Assembly (NCBI GenBank): GCA_036346395.1
Contig: CM070613.1
Coordinates: 25,104,818-25,168,817 of the forward strand
Length of the DNA stretch: 64,000 nucleotides
Reading direction: 5' to 3'
From: Hsuehochloa calcarea
Lineage: Eukaryota > Streptophyta > Magnoliopsida > Poales > Poaceae
How positions within the stretch are numbered: the first letter of the stretch is position 1; each line of letters begins with the position of its first letter. A program made the translations under genes and the position numbers. This document shows, piece by piece, positions 33,763-46,201 of the stretch. Under the pieces are notes generated by a model, which was given only the letters and a program-made list of their open reading frames with translations, was not told where the DNA came from and made no database searches.

Positions 33763-36004
33763 CTTCGGGGGTGATTGATTTGCTACCTTGCAAACTAAAT
33801 CAAATAAAATTAAATATTAGTAACATCAGTAAAAATTAGTTGCTTTTTGATTTTCTAAAAAAAATGGTAACAATAAGAAAATTTAATGTCACACGCTAGC
33901 AGTCCAAATACGAGGAAATCATGTTTCATCAAAATTTTGATGACACCAAATTTTGACCTGATCACGACCCAAACAACACTCTTTTTACTAATATTTAGAT
34001 TTTTCCTAGGTTTTGGTTATACCCCTGATATGGAAGAAACGTGGATACCAAGCTATTGATGTCAAGTATTCAACTCTGGATGTTCCCCTATCAATCTACA
34101 GTGCTATACACTCCATGATGAAGATAATGAGACAGTAACAAAGAAAACAAAAGAAAGAGAATGCGGTTAAATGAAAGTGATGGGCTTGCTGGCAGTTGCA
34201 GGCTTGCAGCATGTCAAAAAGCCTTGCAATTGCACATTATTAAGTAACTCTATTTTAATTTTATTTTAAAGTTAACCTCCGTGAATTTTATTTCCAATTA
34301 TGACCCTTTTAGTCGCGCCACCACCCATAACGTGATAAAACAACACTATCACATCAGTCTGCAAACTCTTGTCACGCCACCACCCGCGACGTGACAGTGT
34401 TATTTGATCACGCCGCCACCAATGGTGTGACAAAAAATGCTATTTCAGCGGACATATCTTATGGCGTGATAATGTTATTTTGTCATATCACGTGTGGTGG
34501 CGTAACGAAAGGAGTCAGAATTAAAAATAATGTTTTGTAGATGATTAACTTGAAAAAAAAATTAAAAAAAGTTAATTAATAATAATAATAAGTTTCCGCA
34601 TGGAACCACCACAGCTACGCATTTCAGGTTGCATTGGGAGTTGAAAAAACGCTTACAAATAAATTTTCTTTGGACCTCCTGGATGCAACGAAAACTTTTG
34701 TTTGAAACCTCGTCCTCCGTGGATAACGCGTTCATTTCCCGTTTGGAGTTCATGTGTCCCACATAAATTTCGCAGGAATCTCGTAACGAACGGTACAAAT
34801 CCTCTGAACATTCTTGCTTGTATCCTTACGTTTGGTTTAGTAGCAAATGATGCACGTTCATGTGACCAACTCGATTATTAAAAAAAAACGTGTAGTTTCG
34901 GACTTAGGATCAAAATTTAGATAGTACTGTCGTCTGCTCGTGACTTATCGAATGCCGAGTTACCGATCAATGATAGTTTATCTAGCATAACTAAACTACA
35001 GAAATACACAGTAAGCCATCCGTCAGTAAAGGTGCCAGCCCTGGCTCCCAGGGGTCCGCCCTGCCTAGTGCTCACAAGTTAGAACTTTTCATTTACACTC
35101 AATATGCATCTGATCTACTGCTATCTAGTAGTTTTCAAAGGACAACTCCAACTACCATAGTAAGGTTTGGGTGGTCATCTCAGTCTAAAGGCAGGAGATC
35201 CAGATCTACCTCCATTTTGCACACTTTGTATCAGCAAGAAACAAATTAAAACGTCCTGCAAAACAAAAATCATATAGGCCGACACACACATGAACAAAAG
35301 ACAAAACATCTTATTTTTCCTTGTTGTTTTCAGATGAACAAGACAAATAGTGAGTAAACCGGTAAACACTCAATTTTCAGGTGCTGCTCACCTTCCAAAG
35401 TTCCATGTCGATCACCTTTATCTATTCTTTCTCTCTTTTTCCAAAGGTTTCATGTCCCCATTAGAGGGACCTTGAATCCTTTTAGCGTGCGATGGCTTGA
35501 TAATGGAACCATGATGAGAGTTTGGTGTATGATGCTATCATCTGAGAAAATGTAAATCAAAAGAGGTGAGGAGTATACTTCCAAGTGAAGCTTTTTTTAA
35601 ATGTGAGTTTTGTATATGGTATTGTCTTCTTTGCTTAATTCCCTTGTGTTTGTGTCTTGGACAACTGACTATAGCTAGTGTGGAATCTCATGATCAATTC
35701 TTTTCTTTATCTTCTGCAACCGATGTTTTGTTCTGTACGTAGCTTGAAAGGCAACTTTCAGATTGGTGTGATGATGCCATCATCTGCAATTTCATAATGT
35801 GGATACATTTGACTTTGGTTCAGAACCATATTTGTTTATTTTTCTTGAAGACAAAAAACTTGTGGGCTTCATCTCAAAGAAAATGCTGATGCACAGTGTG
35901 TCTTCAAGTGACACAGTTTAGTTGGATGGTGTGAAAATGACGAGTTGGTTTCTTTTAGTCATCATCAAAGGGAAGGCAGATCACCGCGTAAGGAAATTGG
36001 AAAC
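33763..36004. repeat. Unit sequence resumed in copy 2
   Basis: Matches about 4,102-6,349 of copy 1 almost base for base. Contains a second copy of the MITE-like element and no gene. Confidence 0.85.
34237..34582. mobile_element. MITE-like element, copy in unit 2
   Basis: Same length (346 bp) and terminal inverted repeats as 4,581-4,926. Shared position in both units means it was present before the duplication. Confidence 0.5.
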
Positions 36005-36125
36005 TGTTGGAGAGTTCGTGTTTGATCTAAATAACAAGTTGTATTAGAGTTGGACTCTACGTTGAAACTATAAATAAAGGGTGTGAAGTCACACGGGAGA
36101 CACATATTATTCCCGAAAACCAATA
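36005..36125 (+). repeat. 5' LTR of copia-3
   Basis: 121 bp, TG...TA ends. By eye about 90% identical to the 3' LTR, showing an older insertion than the gag-only copia. Confidence 0.9.
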
Positions 36126-36604
36126 TGGTATCAGAGCCATCACCCACCACCCAACCCTAACCCTAACCGTGCTCACCTCAGATCCGCCGCCGCCGCCGCT
36201 GTTCAACTCAAAGCCGCTTGAGCCGCTGCTCGCCGCTCGAGCCGTCGTTTGGGCCGGTGGCAAAGGAGAAGAGAGGAGGTCGAGGAAGGAGGAAGACAAG
36301 CTGCTGGTCGCTCTGGTGAAGAAACGTTCGGGAGACCTCGGGAGGAAGAAAACGTGCTCGGGTGAAGAAACGTCCGGGAGAGCTCGGAGGAAGAAAGTGT
36401 CGATGTTGTTTTCTTCGGGAGGAGAAAACGAAGTCAACGGAAAAGAAAAGAACCAAGAAGAAAAATGTTGGTGGGAGAAAAAAAACGCTACGGATCCGTA
36501 TGATTTGAGTAACCATGAAGGCAGTCATCGAGGTTCGGCAGAATATTGATGCGTGAAGAATTACCGTGATCGTAGGAGATACGCGCAGCATATCTTGATA
36601 GTGA

Positions 36605-39600
36605 TTGGCATTACCTTGGTTGTTTGAGAAGATGACCCCTGAGGAAATTGAGGCTGCGAGGAAGGAGAAAGAAGCCGTAATGAGGGCGGTAGAAGAGAAT
36701 AGGAAGACAATTGTTGAGACTACTTCCCCATTAGTAACTCAAGGTGACATGAGAAGCATGTTACAGGATCTCTCCGCGACATGTATGATAGGTCCGAGGG
36801 CTAGTGCAAGGTCATTTGACTTAAAGCTAGAGCTGATGCCGAATGATGTAAAATTGAAAGAAAGTAAGAATTACCTGAGTTGGTCTAGAAGAGCTTAGCA
36901 AATTCTAAGGATGAAGGGGGTGGAGCACTACCTACAGGAGACTTGCGTTGAGCCTGCAGACAAGGCCAGCATGGATTGGAAGATGTGGAACACCACCAAC
37001 TTTGTGGTGATAGCTTGGTTGCTAACGTCAATATCTCCATCCATCACTCGGATGGTGGAGATGATGCATAGTGCACCGGCAATGTGGAAGACGATAAGCA
37101 ATATGTACTCCGGGGTAGGAAATATGATGATGATGGTGGAGGTCCAGGGCAAGATGGAGGCCCTGAAACAGGAGGAGAAGACCATCCAGGAGTATGCTAG
37201 TGAACTGCAGCAACTGTGGGCAGATTTAGATCACTATGATCCACTGCAGTTATCATGTCTGCTGGTGATATTGAGGCTAGAAGGGTGTGGCTGCAACGCA
37301 GACGGATTACACACTTTCTAAAGGGACTACACCCAAAGTTTGAGAGTAGAAGGGCTATTATGTTTCACTTGACAAACTTGCCTACCATGGAGGAGGCTAT
37401 TTCGGCTACCATGGAGGGGACTATTTCGGCTATGGTACAGGAGGAGGTTCGACTACGAGTAATGGGGGCCAACAACTCAGTAAGATTTGCATACGCCATA
37501 CCAGATGACAGGGAGTGCTACAACTGTGGGATGAGAGGATATTTGAGTCATGCTTGTCCTTCTCCACAGTATAGAGGTCGTGGTGGCCTTGGTGGTTGAG
37601 GTGGAGATCGTGGTGGTCGTGGAGATGGACATCGAGGAAGGGGTAGAGTTGGCCCCAGGGCTAATGTGGCATTGAAAGAGGAGATCACGTCTGTTACTTT
37701 GACAGGCGAGCAAACTATGCAGTGGGAGAAGTGGCAGTAGGGAAAGACATTGGAGACTTCTCATGAGTCCACATCCTTTGGTAACTTTGCAAACTACGCC
37801 CACGTGGGCGAAGGTACTCAAGCATATGCACTTGCATCTACATATAAGCACTCTCATATTGATTGGATCATAGATTCAGGGGAATTCAAGCATATCACGA
37901 GTTTACTTAGTGCTTTCGCATCTTACACCCCATATACCCCTTCTGAAAATGTCCAAACAGCTGATGGAACATCCCAACTTATTCAGGGTATAGACTATGT
38001 AGAGTGCACACCATTCATTGCTTTATCCTCCATTTTGCATGTTCTCTCCTTTTAGTCAACCTTCTTTCAGTCAGTTGTATCATTGACCAATTCAAATGCA
38101 CTGTCACATTTGATGAGCATTCATGTTCGTTCCAGGAGAAGAGAATTGGGAAGAGGATTGGGTTGGAGTAAGGCGTAATGGGCTGTGGTACATTGATCAA
38201 GTTGATGCGGCATTGGCTGTGGCTATAGGAGGAATCGAGGGAGAAGTTTTATTACATCATTGTCGCTTGGAACATCTATCATTTGAGAGTTTAAGTCAGT
38301 TATACACTGATTTGTTCAAAAGGGTAGATAGGAGTAAACTTGTGTGTGATGCTTGTGAGTTTGGAAAACATACACGGTTTATATATAGTAGCATTGGTCT
38401 TCGGAGTTATGAACCTTTTATATTAATACATTCAGTTGTTTAGGGTCTGTGCTCAGTTACTTCTGTGAGTGGTTTTAAGTGGTTTGTCACATTTATTGAT
38501 TGATATACTCATATGACTTGGATTTATATGATAAAGTACAAGAGCGAGATCCTTCGGTGTTTTCTGGACTTTCGTAGGATGGTTGTTACTCAGTTTGATG
38601 CAAATGTTTAGATTCTTCGAACAGGTAATGGAATTGAGTATGTTAACTAGGAGTTTACAGTGTATCTCTCAGAAGAGGGGATACTTCATCAGACTACTTG
38701 TCCAGAAACCCCACCTCGAATGAAGTGGATGAAAGGAAGAATAGACATTTGTTGGAGGTAGCACGTTCACTCATGTTTCAGATGAATGTGCCAAAGGGAT
38801 TATGGAGCGAGGTAGTGATGACGACAGCGTATCTCATCAATCGTATGTTGTCTCGAATACTTGGGATGAGATCTCCAGCTGAACTTCTTTTAGGTCAACG
38901 GGAGTTCAAGGTGACTCCTAAGGTGTTTGGTTGTGTGTGTTTTGTTCAAGATCACAGACCATCGGTTGGCAAGTTGGATCCACAAGCATTGAAATGTATC
39001 TTTATAGGCTATTCGCCAAGTCAGAAGGGCTATAATGCTGGAACCCAGTTAAACGAAGGTTGTTCGTGAGTATGGATGTGACATTCCGAGAGTTTGAGCC
39101 TTACTACACGAGTGGAGGTAATCATGATCAATATTTGGAATTCTCTCCTATCACTAAGGGTGTCAGTCGAGAGAGGGAGAACAAGGAGAGTCAACGAGAA
39201 GAAGTCATTGTGGGGACAATTCCGTGCCCAAACCCGACGAAAGAATATGTGAGAGATGTGATAGCTCCAAAATAATTGAAGGTTTATCAGCGAAGATGCT
39301 TTGGGAAATAGGGGATAAGTAGAGAGACAAGCAGTCAACACCCGAGCCATCAACGGAGTTTTCAGAACAGCCGAACCGGAATAGCCACAGCCTGAACAGT
39401 TGACCTTGCCAGTTGATCCAGTCTCAAATTCCACCTCGGGTCTCTCTCCATCAAGTTCCTTGCCTCCCCTTGCGGCGAGTGGTAATGTTCATTCTAATCA
39501 CTCCCATCTAGAATTACCACTTGCACAATGTAAGAAAACTAGAGCTAATGCAGGAAAGCCTCCAGTCCGGTATGGTTTTGAGCATGACATTGCAAATTTC

Positions 39601-41190
39601 ATCTCATATTCCCATATCTCACCTGCATGCAAAGCATTCATTGTATCTCTTCAGACGATACATGTTCCAAAGGATTGACGAGCTACTAAGCAGGATCTTA
39701 AGTGGAAGGATGTCATGAGGGAGGAACTTAGTGCACTTTAGCAAAACAAGACATGGGATCTTGTTCCACTTCCAGCAAGAAAAAGGGCAGTATGATGCAA
39801 ATGAGTGTTTACGATTAAGCATACTCCTGAAGGCAAGATAGAGATATACAAGACACGGTTGGTTGCAAAAGGTTATAGTCAAACATATGGGATAGACTAT
39901 GATGAGACTTTTGCACCAATGGCGAAGATGAGCACGGTAAGAACGTTGATCTTTTGTGCAACTAACTTCGGATAGCCCCTACATTAGTTGGATGTGAATA
40001 ATAATTTTCTACATTGTGATTTACAAGAGGAGGTATACATGGAGATTCCTCCAAGCTTTGAGAATAGGAAGACTAAGAGGAAGGTGTGTAAACTCAAGAA
40101 ATCTTTACAGTCTGAAGCAGCCTCCAAGGGTGTGGTTTGATAGATTCAGATGTGCAGTCTGTAGTATGAGCTATTCTCAGTTCAATGGACATCATACTGT
40201 GTTTTATAGGCATAGGGGATACATATCACCATATTGGTCGTTTATGTTGATGATATTGTGATTACTACAGATGATGCCGAGGAAATTAAGTCCTTGAAGA
40301 AAAAACTGGGAGATGCATTTGAGGTGAAAGATCTTGGACCTCTTCGATACTTTCTTGGGATTGAGATTGCCCGTTCTTCGAACAGTATAGTTCTCTCCTA
40401 AAGGAAGTATATCCTTGATCTTCTGACAGAAATAGGTATGCTTGGGTGTTGCCCTATTGCTTTACCTATTGATAGGAATCACAAGCTATGTGCTGAGTTG
40501 GGAGATCCAGTTGACAAGGAAGCTTATCAAAGGCTTGCTGGGCGTCTCATCTATTTGTGTCATACAAGACCTGATATTTTCATATGCAGTGAGTGTGGTT
40601 AGTTGATATATGCATGACCCCAGAACAAGACATATGGATGTTGTCTATCGAATTCTGCGGTATTTGAAGAGTAGCCCTGAAAAAGGCCTTTGATTCGGGA
40701 AGAATCAATATCTGAATGTGGAAAGGTATTGCGATGTTGATTGGGCGAGCAGTGTGGATGACAGGATGTCTACCTCTGGATATTGCATCTTTGTGGGAGG
40801 GAACTTTGTGTCATAGAGAAGCAAGAAGCAGGAGGTTGTGGTTCGGTCTACTGCGGAGGCAGAGTACATGCAGTGACGTTGAGTGTGAGTGAAATGATAT
40901 GGATGAAGGGTTTATTGTCCGAGCTTCGAATATGGAGGAATAATATCTTGGTATTGCATTGTGATAATAAATCTTCAATCAACATTGCTAATACTCCATT
41001 TAGCATGATCGTACAAAGCACGTTGAGATTGATAGGTTTTTCATCGAGGAAAAGCTCAATAGCATAATATTAAAGTTGGAGTATGTCAAGTCTGGTGAAC
41101 AGTTGGTTGACTATTTTACTAAAGGGTTGGGTCCTAGTTGGGGTGCTATAATATGTAACAAGATGGACATGAGTGATATCTTCGGCCCAT
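36605..41190 (+). pseudogene. Copia-3 gag-pol, many stops and frameshifts
   Basis: Gag runs from 36,605 with a TAG after SWSRRA, then MKGVEHYLQETCVEPADKAS. A zinc knuckle at 37,516-37,557 reads CYNCGMRGYLSHAC, with Tyr where the zinc-binding His belongs. Protease is DSGEFKHIT near 37,870, where the usual DSGA is changed. GAG-pre-integrase is near 38,255 (HHCRLEHLSFESL). Integrase is near 38,400-38,900. Reverse transcriptase is about 39,690-40,400, with a damaged active-site region near 40,230-40,260. RNase H is about 40,740-41,060. Numerous stops (37,738, 38,442, 38,515, 40,399 among others) exclude any product. Confidence 0.82.
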
Positions 41191-41202
41191 CTTGAGGGGT
41201 AG

Positions 41203-41325
41203 TGTTGGAGAGTTTGTGTTTGATCTAAATAACAAGTTGAATTAGAGTTAGACTCTATGTTGAGTCTATAAATAAAGGGTGTACGATCCTATGGAAAACA
41301 CACATATTATTCCCGAAAACCAATA
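41203..41325 (+). repeat. 3' LTR of copia-3
   Basis: 123 bp with the same TGTTGG...CCAATA ends, followed by the GAAAC target duplication. Confidence 0.9.
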
Positions 41326-43559
41326 GAAACCGATGAAACTGAATTAAATCACAATTGATGTGTGCCATAAAACCCCATAAAATTAGTGTAATTCAAACAT
41401 ACGGTTTCATGTGCGCCATAAAAGGTAGTTCGGTTTCCAAATCATATAAGAGTAGATGCCATGTCACCATGCATGATTTTAGGGTGCAAAAAGAAGCAGC
41501 AGCCCCACACCCAACCGACACGAAATCGTCGGACCATTCATGCACACACCGCAATAGCGATGGCGTGGCGAGGCGAGCGAGCACGTGTGTGCTTCTTTTG
41601 CTTGCTTTAACCAGATAAGATCAACTCCACCTTATAAGTTGGTCTCCTCTTACCTAGACTAACAATATGGTACTAAATTTTCCATCTTTCACCATGCATG
41701 AATAGGTATTTATGTTTTTCTAGGATTTATGAAGAGATTATTTGGATCAAACCTATAAACTCGAACAGATTGCACCCCTCATGTTTCATATCAAACCTTG
41801 CTGTGGCAATACATATCTGTCATGCCATTTATATAGTGTGGTAAGTCGGCTTTACCACGCCTTGGTACTAGACATGACAAATGATGACCACTCCCACGCT
41901 AGCGTCCACGGGAGCCTCCACGCTGAGTGACCCGCCTAGCGTGAAAGTTTTGGCCACGCTAGCTTTGCTATGCCATGAGATTTGGCATGATAAAATGTTC
42001 ATACTTAGAATAAAGTTCGGAGGGGTTATTATTTTAAAAAATCCAAAAATATTTATTTAATAAAAAAATCGCTGCAATGCCATCAAATGGGTCCCTCGGA
42101 GCATCAAATCACCTGGGGACTGCTAGGCCACCGTGTTAATCACTTAATTGTGTGTCTAGTACGGCCATGGCCCAGTGTGTGCTATGTCTAGTCAGAAATG
42201 GATGGGCCATTGTTCGTGCATGCCTGTGGCCAACTGTTGTGTACCCGGATGTGTTGTCACTGGCGGAGAAAAAAAAGAGCCGTGCTGATCGATAAGTTGG
42301 ATGTTTGCCACACACAATGGTCAGAAACAAAAATCTATGGATTGATACTGCTGCTGCCCAGGTGTTGTCAGTTGTGACACTACATCTAATCTGTACTGTT
42401 TGAGGGCAATACCTCATGATACATGTTGATTTGTTGATTAAACCGAAGCAGGATTACACATTATACGTTGAATTGTTTGAGAGCCCATATCAAGTGATAA
42501 GACAAAATTTTTTTGTCGAAACTTTGTGCTAGCTGGTTTCATACCAATTGATCCATTTGTGTTCTGAACTTCTGAATATTCATGACAATTCCCATTTTTT
42601 CTCTCTCTAGACTGCATGTCCTGCAGTTCATTACTTTACCCTAAACCACCATCTTTTCCAAACAGGCTATTCATAGTTAGCCTCTGTGTACAAGCTCAAT
42701 GAGTCACTGGTACTCCACAAAGATACAACTAGTTCAATGTTCATGCTTTACTACGGATTAAAAAAAAATCATATCTTGTCAACCGTCGTCATGCTCAATC
42801 TACAATACAAGTGATCCGCCGACAACCCGCTCTTGGAAAGATCGATGAAATATTTGGGCTTCTTGCGCACCAGCTTGGGCAGTTGGGGTGTGGGGGAATA
42901 GAGAGGAGGTTATGGGTGGCCAACCGTACGCACAGGAGGAACCGAGAAAGAACGAGATCCAACGGTTCACATCTCACGAAGAAAGATAGATCTAACGGCT
43001 CACATCGCATAAGGGAGAACAGACTGCCACTAATTCCTTATTTTAAGTAGTAGAGACAATGGATCTCCTCCGTCCCAATGCACTACAGGTGGGTCCACCT
43101 GTCCAGTGTGGGCCCACGGTCTGTGGGCCCCACAGTAATAGGAAGAAACAAAAGAAAAATATAAATCTGAACCCTCGGGTGCGCCAAGCTCAACAAAGAA
43201 ATATACCATGCCTACAAATTGCAACATCTCTTACCTGAGATCCCCATTGATCCATCATTGTGCTAAATACAAATCAAATTCAATCAGTAGAGTAACATCA
43301 CTTGTAGTAGTAGTGCTCCAGTAGTTTAGTGAATTATTAACAGTAGCAGTACTAGCTCTTGTCAAAAGATAGGAAATATTAGCAGTACAAGTAACAGCAG
43401 TAACATTCGCAGTACAAGTCACGTTGCATGTCACAGTCCGGTTGTGCGACTGACCGCCTAGTCATGTTCTCGTAGCGCGATTGTGGCTAGTCGTGGTACG
43501 GAGGCGTGATTGAGGGCGATTATATGCCCGATTGGTCGATTCAGCGCCATTCCAACCGG

Positions 43560-43610
43560 TGAAAAGAGAAGAGAGGGGAGGGGAGGAGAAGAGAAGAGAA
43601 GAGAATAGAG
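43560..43610. repeat. GA-rich simple repeat
   Basis: Runs of GAGAAGAGAAGAGAGGGG and GGAGAAGAGAAGAG. Purine-only for about 45 bases on the plus strand. Confidence 0.7.
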
Positions 43611-43764
43611 GAATGGCGAGTAGAGGGGCGGCGGAGGAGGAGACTCCCCGAGTTCTTAGTTTTTTGCTAAGTTTTTTGTGCTCATGTGGTTTATTGTTCA
43701 TTTTGATAAAACAAAAACATGGTAGGTCAGCGACAATACACATAGATTAGTGATAGTTGTGGTA

Positions 43765-43842
43765 AATCGATATTTTTAGGATTTATAGTTGCAGATCGAT
43801 ATTTTTAGGATTTATAGTTGTAGATCGATATTTTTAGGGTTT
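43765..43842. repeat. 31-bp tandem repeat, about 2.5 copies
   Basis: The unit ATCGATATTTTTAGGATTTA plus TAGTTG(C/T)AG recurs three times with one or two changes, the last copy cut short. Confidence 0.8.
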
Positions 43843-44559
43843 ATGTCAAGTTTAGTTTGGAATGTGTGTTATTTATTTAAATATTTTAGCATAATAACGC
43901 CAGGCTACCCTTACTAGTAGATTGATTATTGGAAGAGCTAGCCTGGTTAACTTTAGATCCGCATGACCTAGGGTGTTTATAATTTTGTAATTTAATTGAA
44001 CATTTGCAGTCATATTTTTTAATTTAATTGAAATAGAGAGAGTATTTTTTATATGCATGCTAGTCTTTGGTTTTTGTTAGACTCAATGTAGAACGCTTAT
44101 TTAGCATGTGTTCTTAATATTTTGAGTCGTGTGGTAGGTGTGTTATGTCAATATTTTTTCAGAGTGTTTTATGGGTAGGGAGAAGTTCGTGAGAGACCAT
44201 GTGGGGTTGATCTGAGCAGTTTTCTGCATACCACACTGTATCCCTGAGCTCGGATAATCTTAAAATCTAGGAGATCTTACATTGGCTGACATGCAGCTTC
44301 TCGCTAGACCCAACACTGTATGATGTCACCGTTAAATGCTTGTGGAGTCATTCACCGAAAGTGATCCGTTAGGAGGCCCATGGAGCGAACGAAGTCATGA
44401 CAGACCTGGATGGAAGTGTGCAAGTGTCATGGCTATAAATGGGTGTTGTTGGTGCATGTATGTCCGAGTACACTTGGTAGTCCCATGAAATGGGGGGAGT
44501 AGTGCGGGTGTGCATGTGGAAGTTGAGGATGGTGGGACATAGAATTGTGGTGCAGATGC

Positions 44560-46193
44560 AGTTGTGGCGATAGACATGCATCTCGATCCCAGTGGACAGG
44601 TGGATGAAGGGAAGGACATTGAATTTATAGTGGATGACTTAGAGCGGGAAGACCGGAGGGCCAAAGCCAAAGAACAAGCATTGGAAGAGAACGAGAGGAT
44701 GGTGGTTGTTCGAATGATGATGATGATGACCCCGATGTGTCGATGCCTGATGCTTGGAATAGACATAACCCAGGGGCATAGTTGCAAGTGATGGCCACGA
44801 TTCCTGGTGGGAGTATGGGTAGAATGTAGTGCGTGTTAATGCCTTATTTGTAGATAAGTTAGCTCTGCAGAATGTTGTCAAATTGTGGGCGATGTCAATG
44901 TAGAGGCTGTTTATGGTTGTAAAATCAAACAAATAACAATACAATGTGAAGTGTGAGAAAGATGAGTGTTCTTGGCGTGTTCACGCCTACAAGTCGAAGT
45001 ATGAAATGCACTGGATTGCGTCGAAGGTGGAGGTTTTTTAAGATTACGAACGTCATGTACGAGAGATCGTGAAAAAGAAGGATATGGAAGCGCAACACAT
45101 CATGTTGACCATTAAACAGAGGTACAAGTACAAGATTAGCTATGCGAAGGGGTGGAGGGCGAAGCAGAAGGCAATGGAGAGAAGGTTTGACATGTTTTTG
45201 TCGGCCTATGACAATCTCCCTCGACTACTTGAGGTGATAAGGGATAGAAACATCGAAACATACATCATTGTGAAGGATAATGTTTCAAAACAATAGGAGG
45301 GGTACATGGTAATACAAAGGGATTTCCTTGCATTTGGTGCTTACGTTGATGTCTTCTGTCACTGCCGCCCGCTCATGTGTGTTGATGGAACATTCTTGAT
45401 CGGGAAGTACAAGGGGTAGATCTCAACGGCAATCGACGTGAATGCCAACAATCAGATCCTTCCCATGGCTGTTGCATTTGCGGAGAGTGACAACTTCGAT
45501 AGTTGGTTTGGATCTTTAGACTCCTGAAGGTTGAGGTCATTGGTGAACGTCCAGGTGTTTGCATAATACATGACCAACATCCCGTGTTGATTAAGTCCAT
45601 CAAAAAGCTTCAAGAAGATCCAAATGAGCCTTTTCCATGGTGTGACTTGCGAAACCGTTGATGCATGCGGCATGTGGGGGCCATTTTTTTTCAAGCAAAT
45701 CAAGAGCAAAAGACTGATGAGTCTATTCAAGAGGTTGTGCAAGTAGACCCAGGAAAGGAAGTATGATGCACTCCGGGAGAAGCTTGATGAGTTCACCACC
45801 AAGCACGTCGAGGAGAGGAATAAGTAACTTGCTGGAAACACAACCGGTGTACCGGAACGGTTGGCGTTGTTGCACGACATTGACTCATTTGACTTGAGCA
45901 GGAGGACAACAAGGAACATCAAATGTTTCTCACATGCACTCCAAGAAGGGTGCACAGGGCAAGCGTGCAAACTAGGGGCGCGTGGATCCTTGGACTGTGT
46001 AGTTGGAGGGGGCCTTGGAGGATGTAACTGAGGAGAATACTTCCTACAACTTAATGTTCACACAGGTTTGTTTAGCTGGCTAAGGATGACCAGTTATACC
46101 CAGATAGGCTGGCATTTCTCCACACTTGGTGGTACGTGCCTTATTATGTAATCGTCATTTAAATTACATTTTGCATGTTAGTAACTTTGATGT
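44560..46193 (+). pseudogene. Mutator-like (MULE/MuDR) transposase, degenerate
   Basis: Across frames the order fits a MULE transposase. First comes an acidic N-terminal part with DDDDPDVSMPDAWNRHNP (about 44,720-44,775). Then comes a MuDR DNA-binding-type motif CSWRVHAYKSKYEMHW (about 44,971-45,018). An open frame at 45,069-45,293 contains KYKISYAKGWRAKQKAM. The catalytic start CRPLMCVDGTFLIGKYKG (about 45,364-45,417) matches the MULE family block that carries the first catalytic Asp. AVAFAESDNFDSW follows near 45,470. Stops at 45,294 and 45,418 and several frameshifts break it. Later parts to about 46,000 look like the transposase C-terminal region but are less clear. Confidence 0.75.
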
Positions 46194-46201
46194 TGCATTT
46201 C

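Larger units (their letters stand above)
10828..41325 (+). repeat. Tandem segmental duplication, copy 2 (part homologous to copy 1, split by nested insertions)
   Basis: Unit sequence resumes in order after each insertion: 10,828-11,552, 16,071-17,116, 22,335-23,043, about 33,763-36,004, then copia-3. At each transposon the two flanks rejoin to give the uninterrupted copy 1 sequence, less one copy of the target duplication. The region equivalent to 3,184-4,100 of copy 1 is missing. The copy 2 part upstream of 10,828 (the CBS gene from 7,284) has its counterpart off the left edge of the window. Confidence 0.85.
36005..41325 (+). mobile_element. Copia-3, full-length but decayed Ty1/copia element
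   Basis: The 5' LTR is 36,005-36,125 (121 bp) and the 3' LTR 41,203-41,325 (123 bp). Both start TGTTGG and end CCAATA. The target duplication GAAAC lies at 36,000-36,004 and 41,326-41,330. The primer site TGGTATCAGAGCC abuts the 5' LTR (36,126-36,138); GAGGGGTAG precedes the 3' LTR. Each LTR has CTATAAATAAAG as a combined TATA/poly-A-like region. Its left 935 bp are duplicated at 6,350-7,283 with the same flank, so insertion preceded the segmental duplication. Confidence 0.92.
41331..44550. other. Intergenic, repeat-rich; no gene seen
   Basis: Single-copy within this window. It includes a stretch of repeated CACGC/GCGTG words at about 41,845-41,990, similar in style to the MITE interior. A region of GATCTAACGGCTCACAT-type repeats lies near 42,955-43,005. 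A purine-rich GAGAAGAG tract is at 43,560-43,610. A three-copy 31-bp tandem repeat is at about 43,765-43,842. Short frames show no recognised domains. Confidence 0.55.

Noticed and set aside
42950..43060. GATCTAACGGCTCACAT repeats as a SINE
   Set aside because: No A/B box promoter, poly-A/T tail or target duplication could be seen.
44600..44790. Acidic/Met-rich frame as an independent small protein
   Set aside because: It lies in order with the MULE transposase motifs, and the Asp-rich reading in another frame is the transposase N-terminus.
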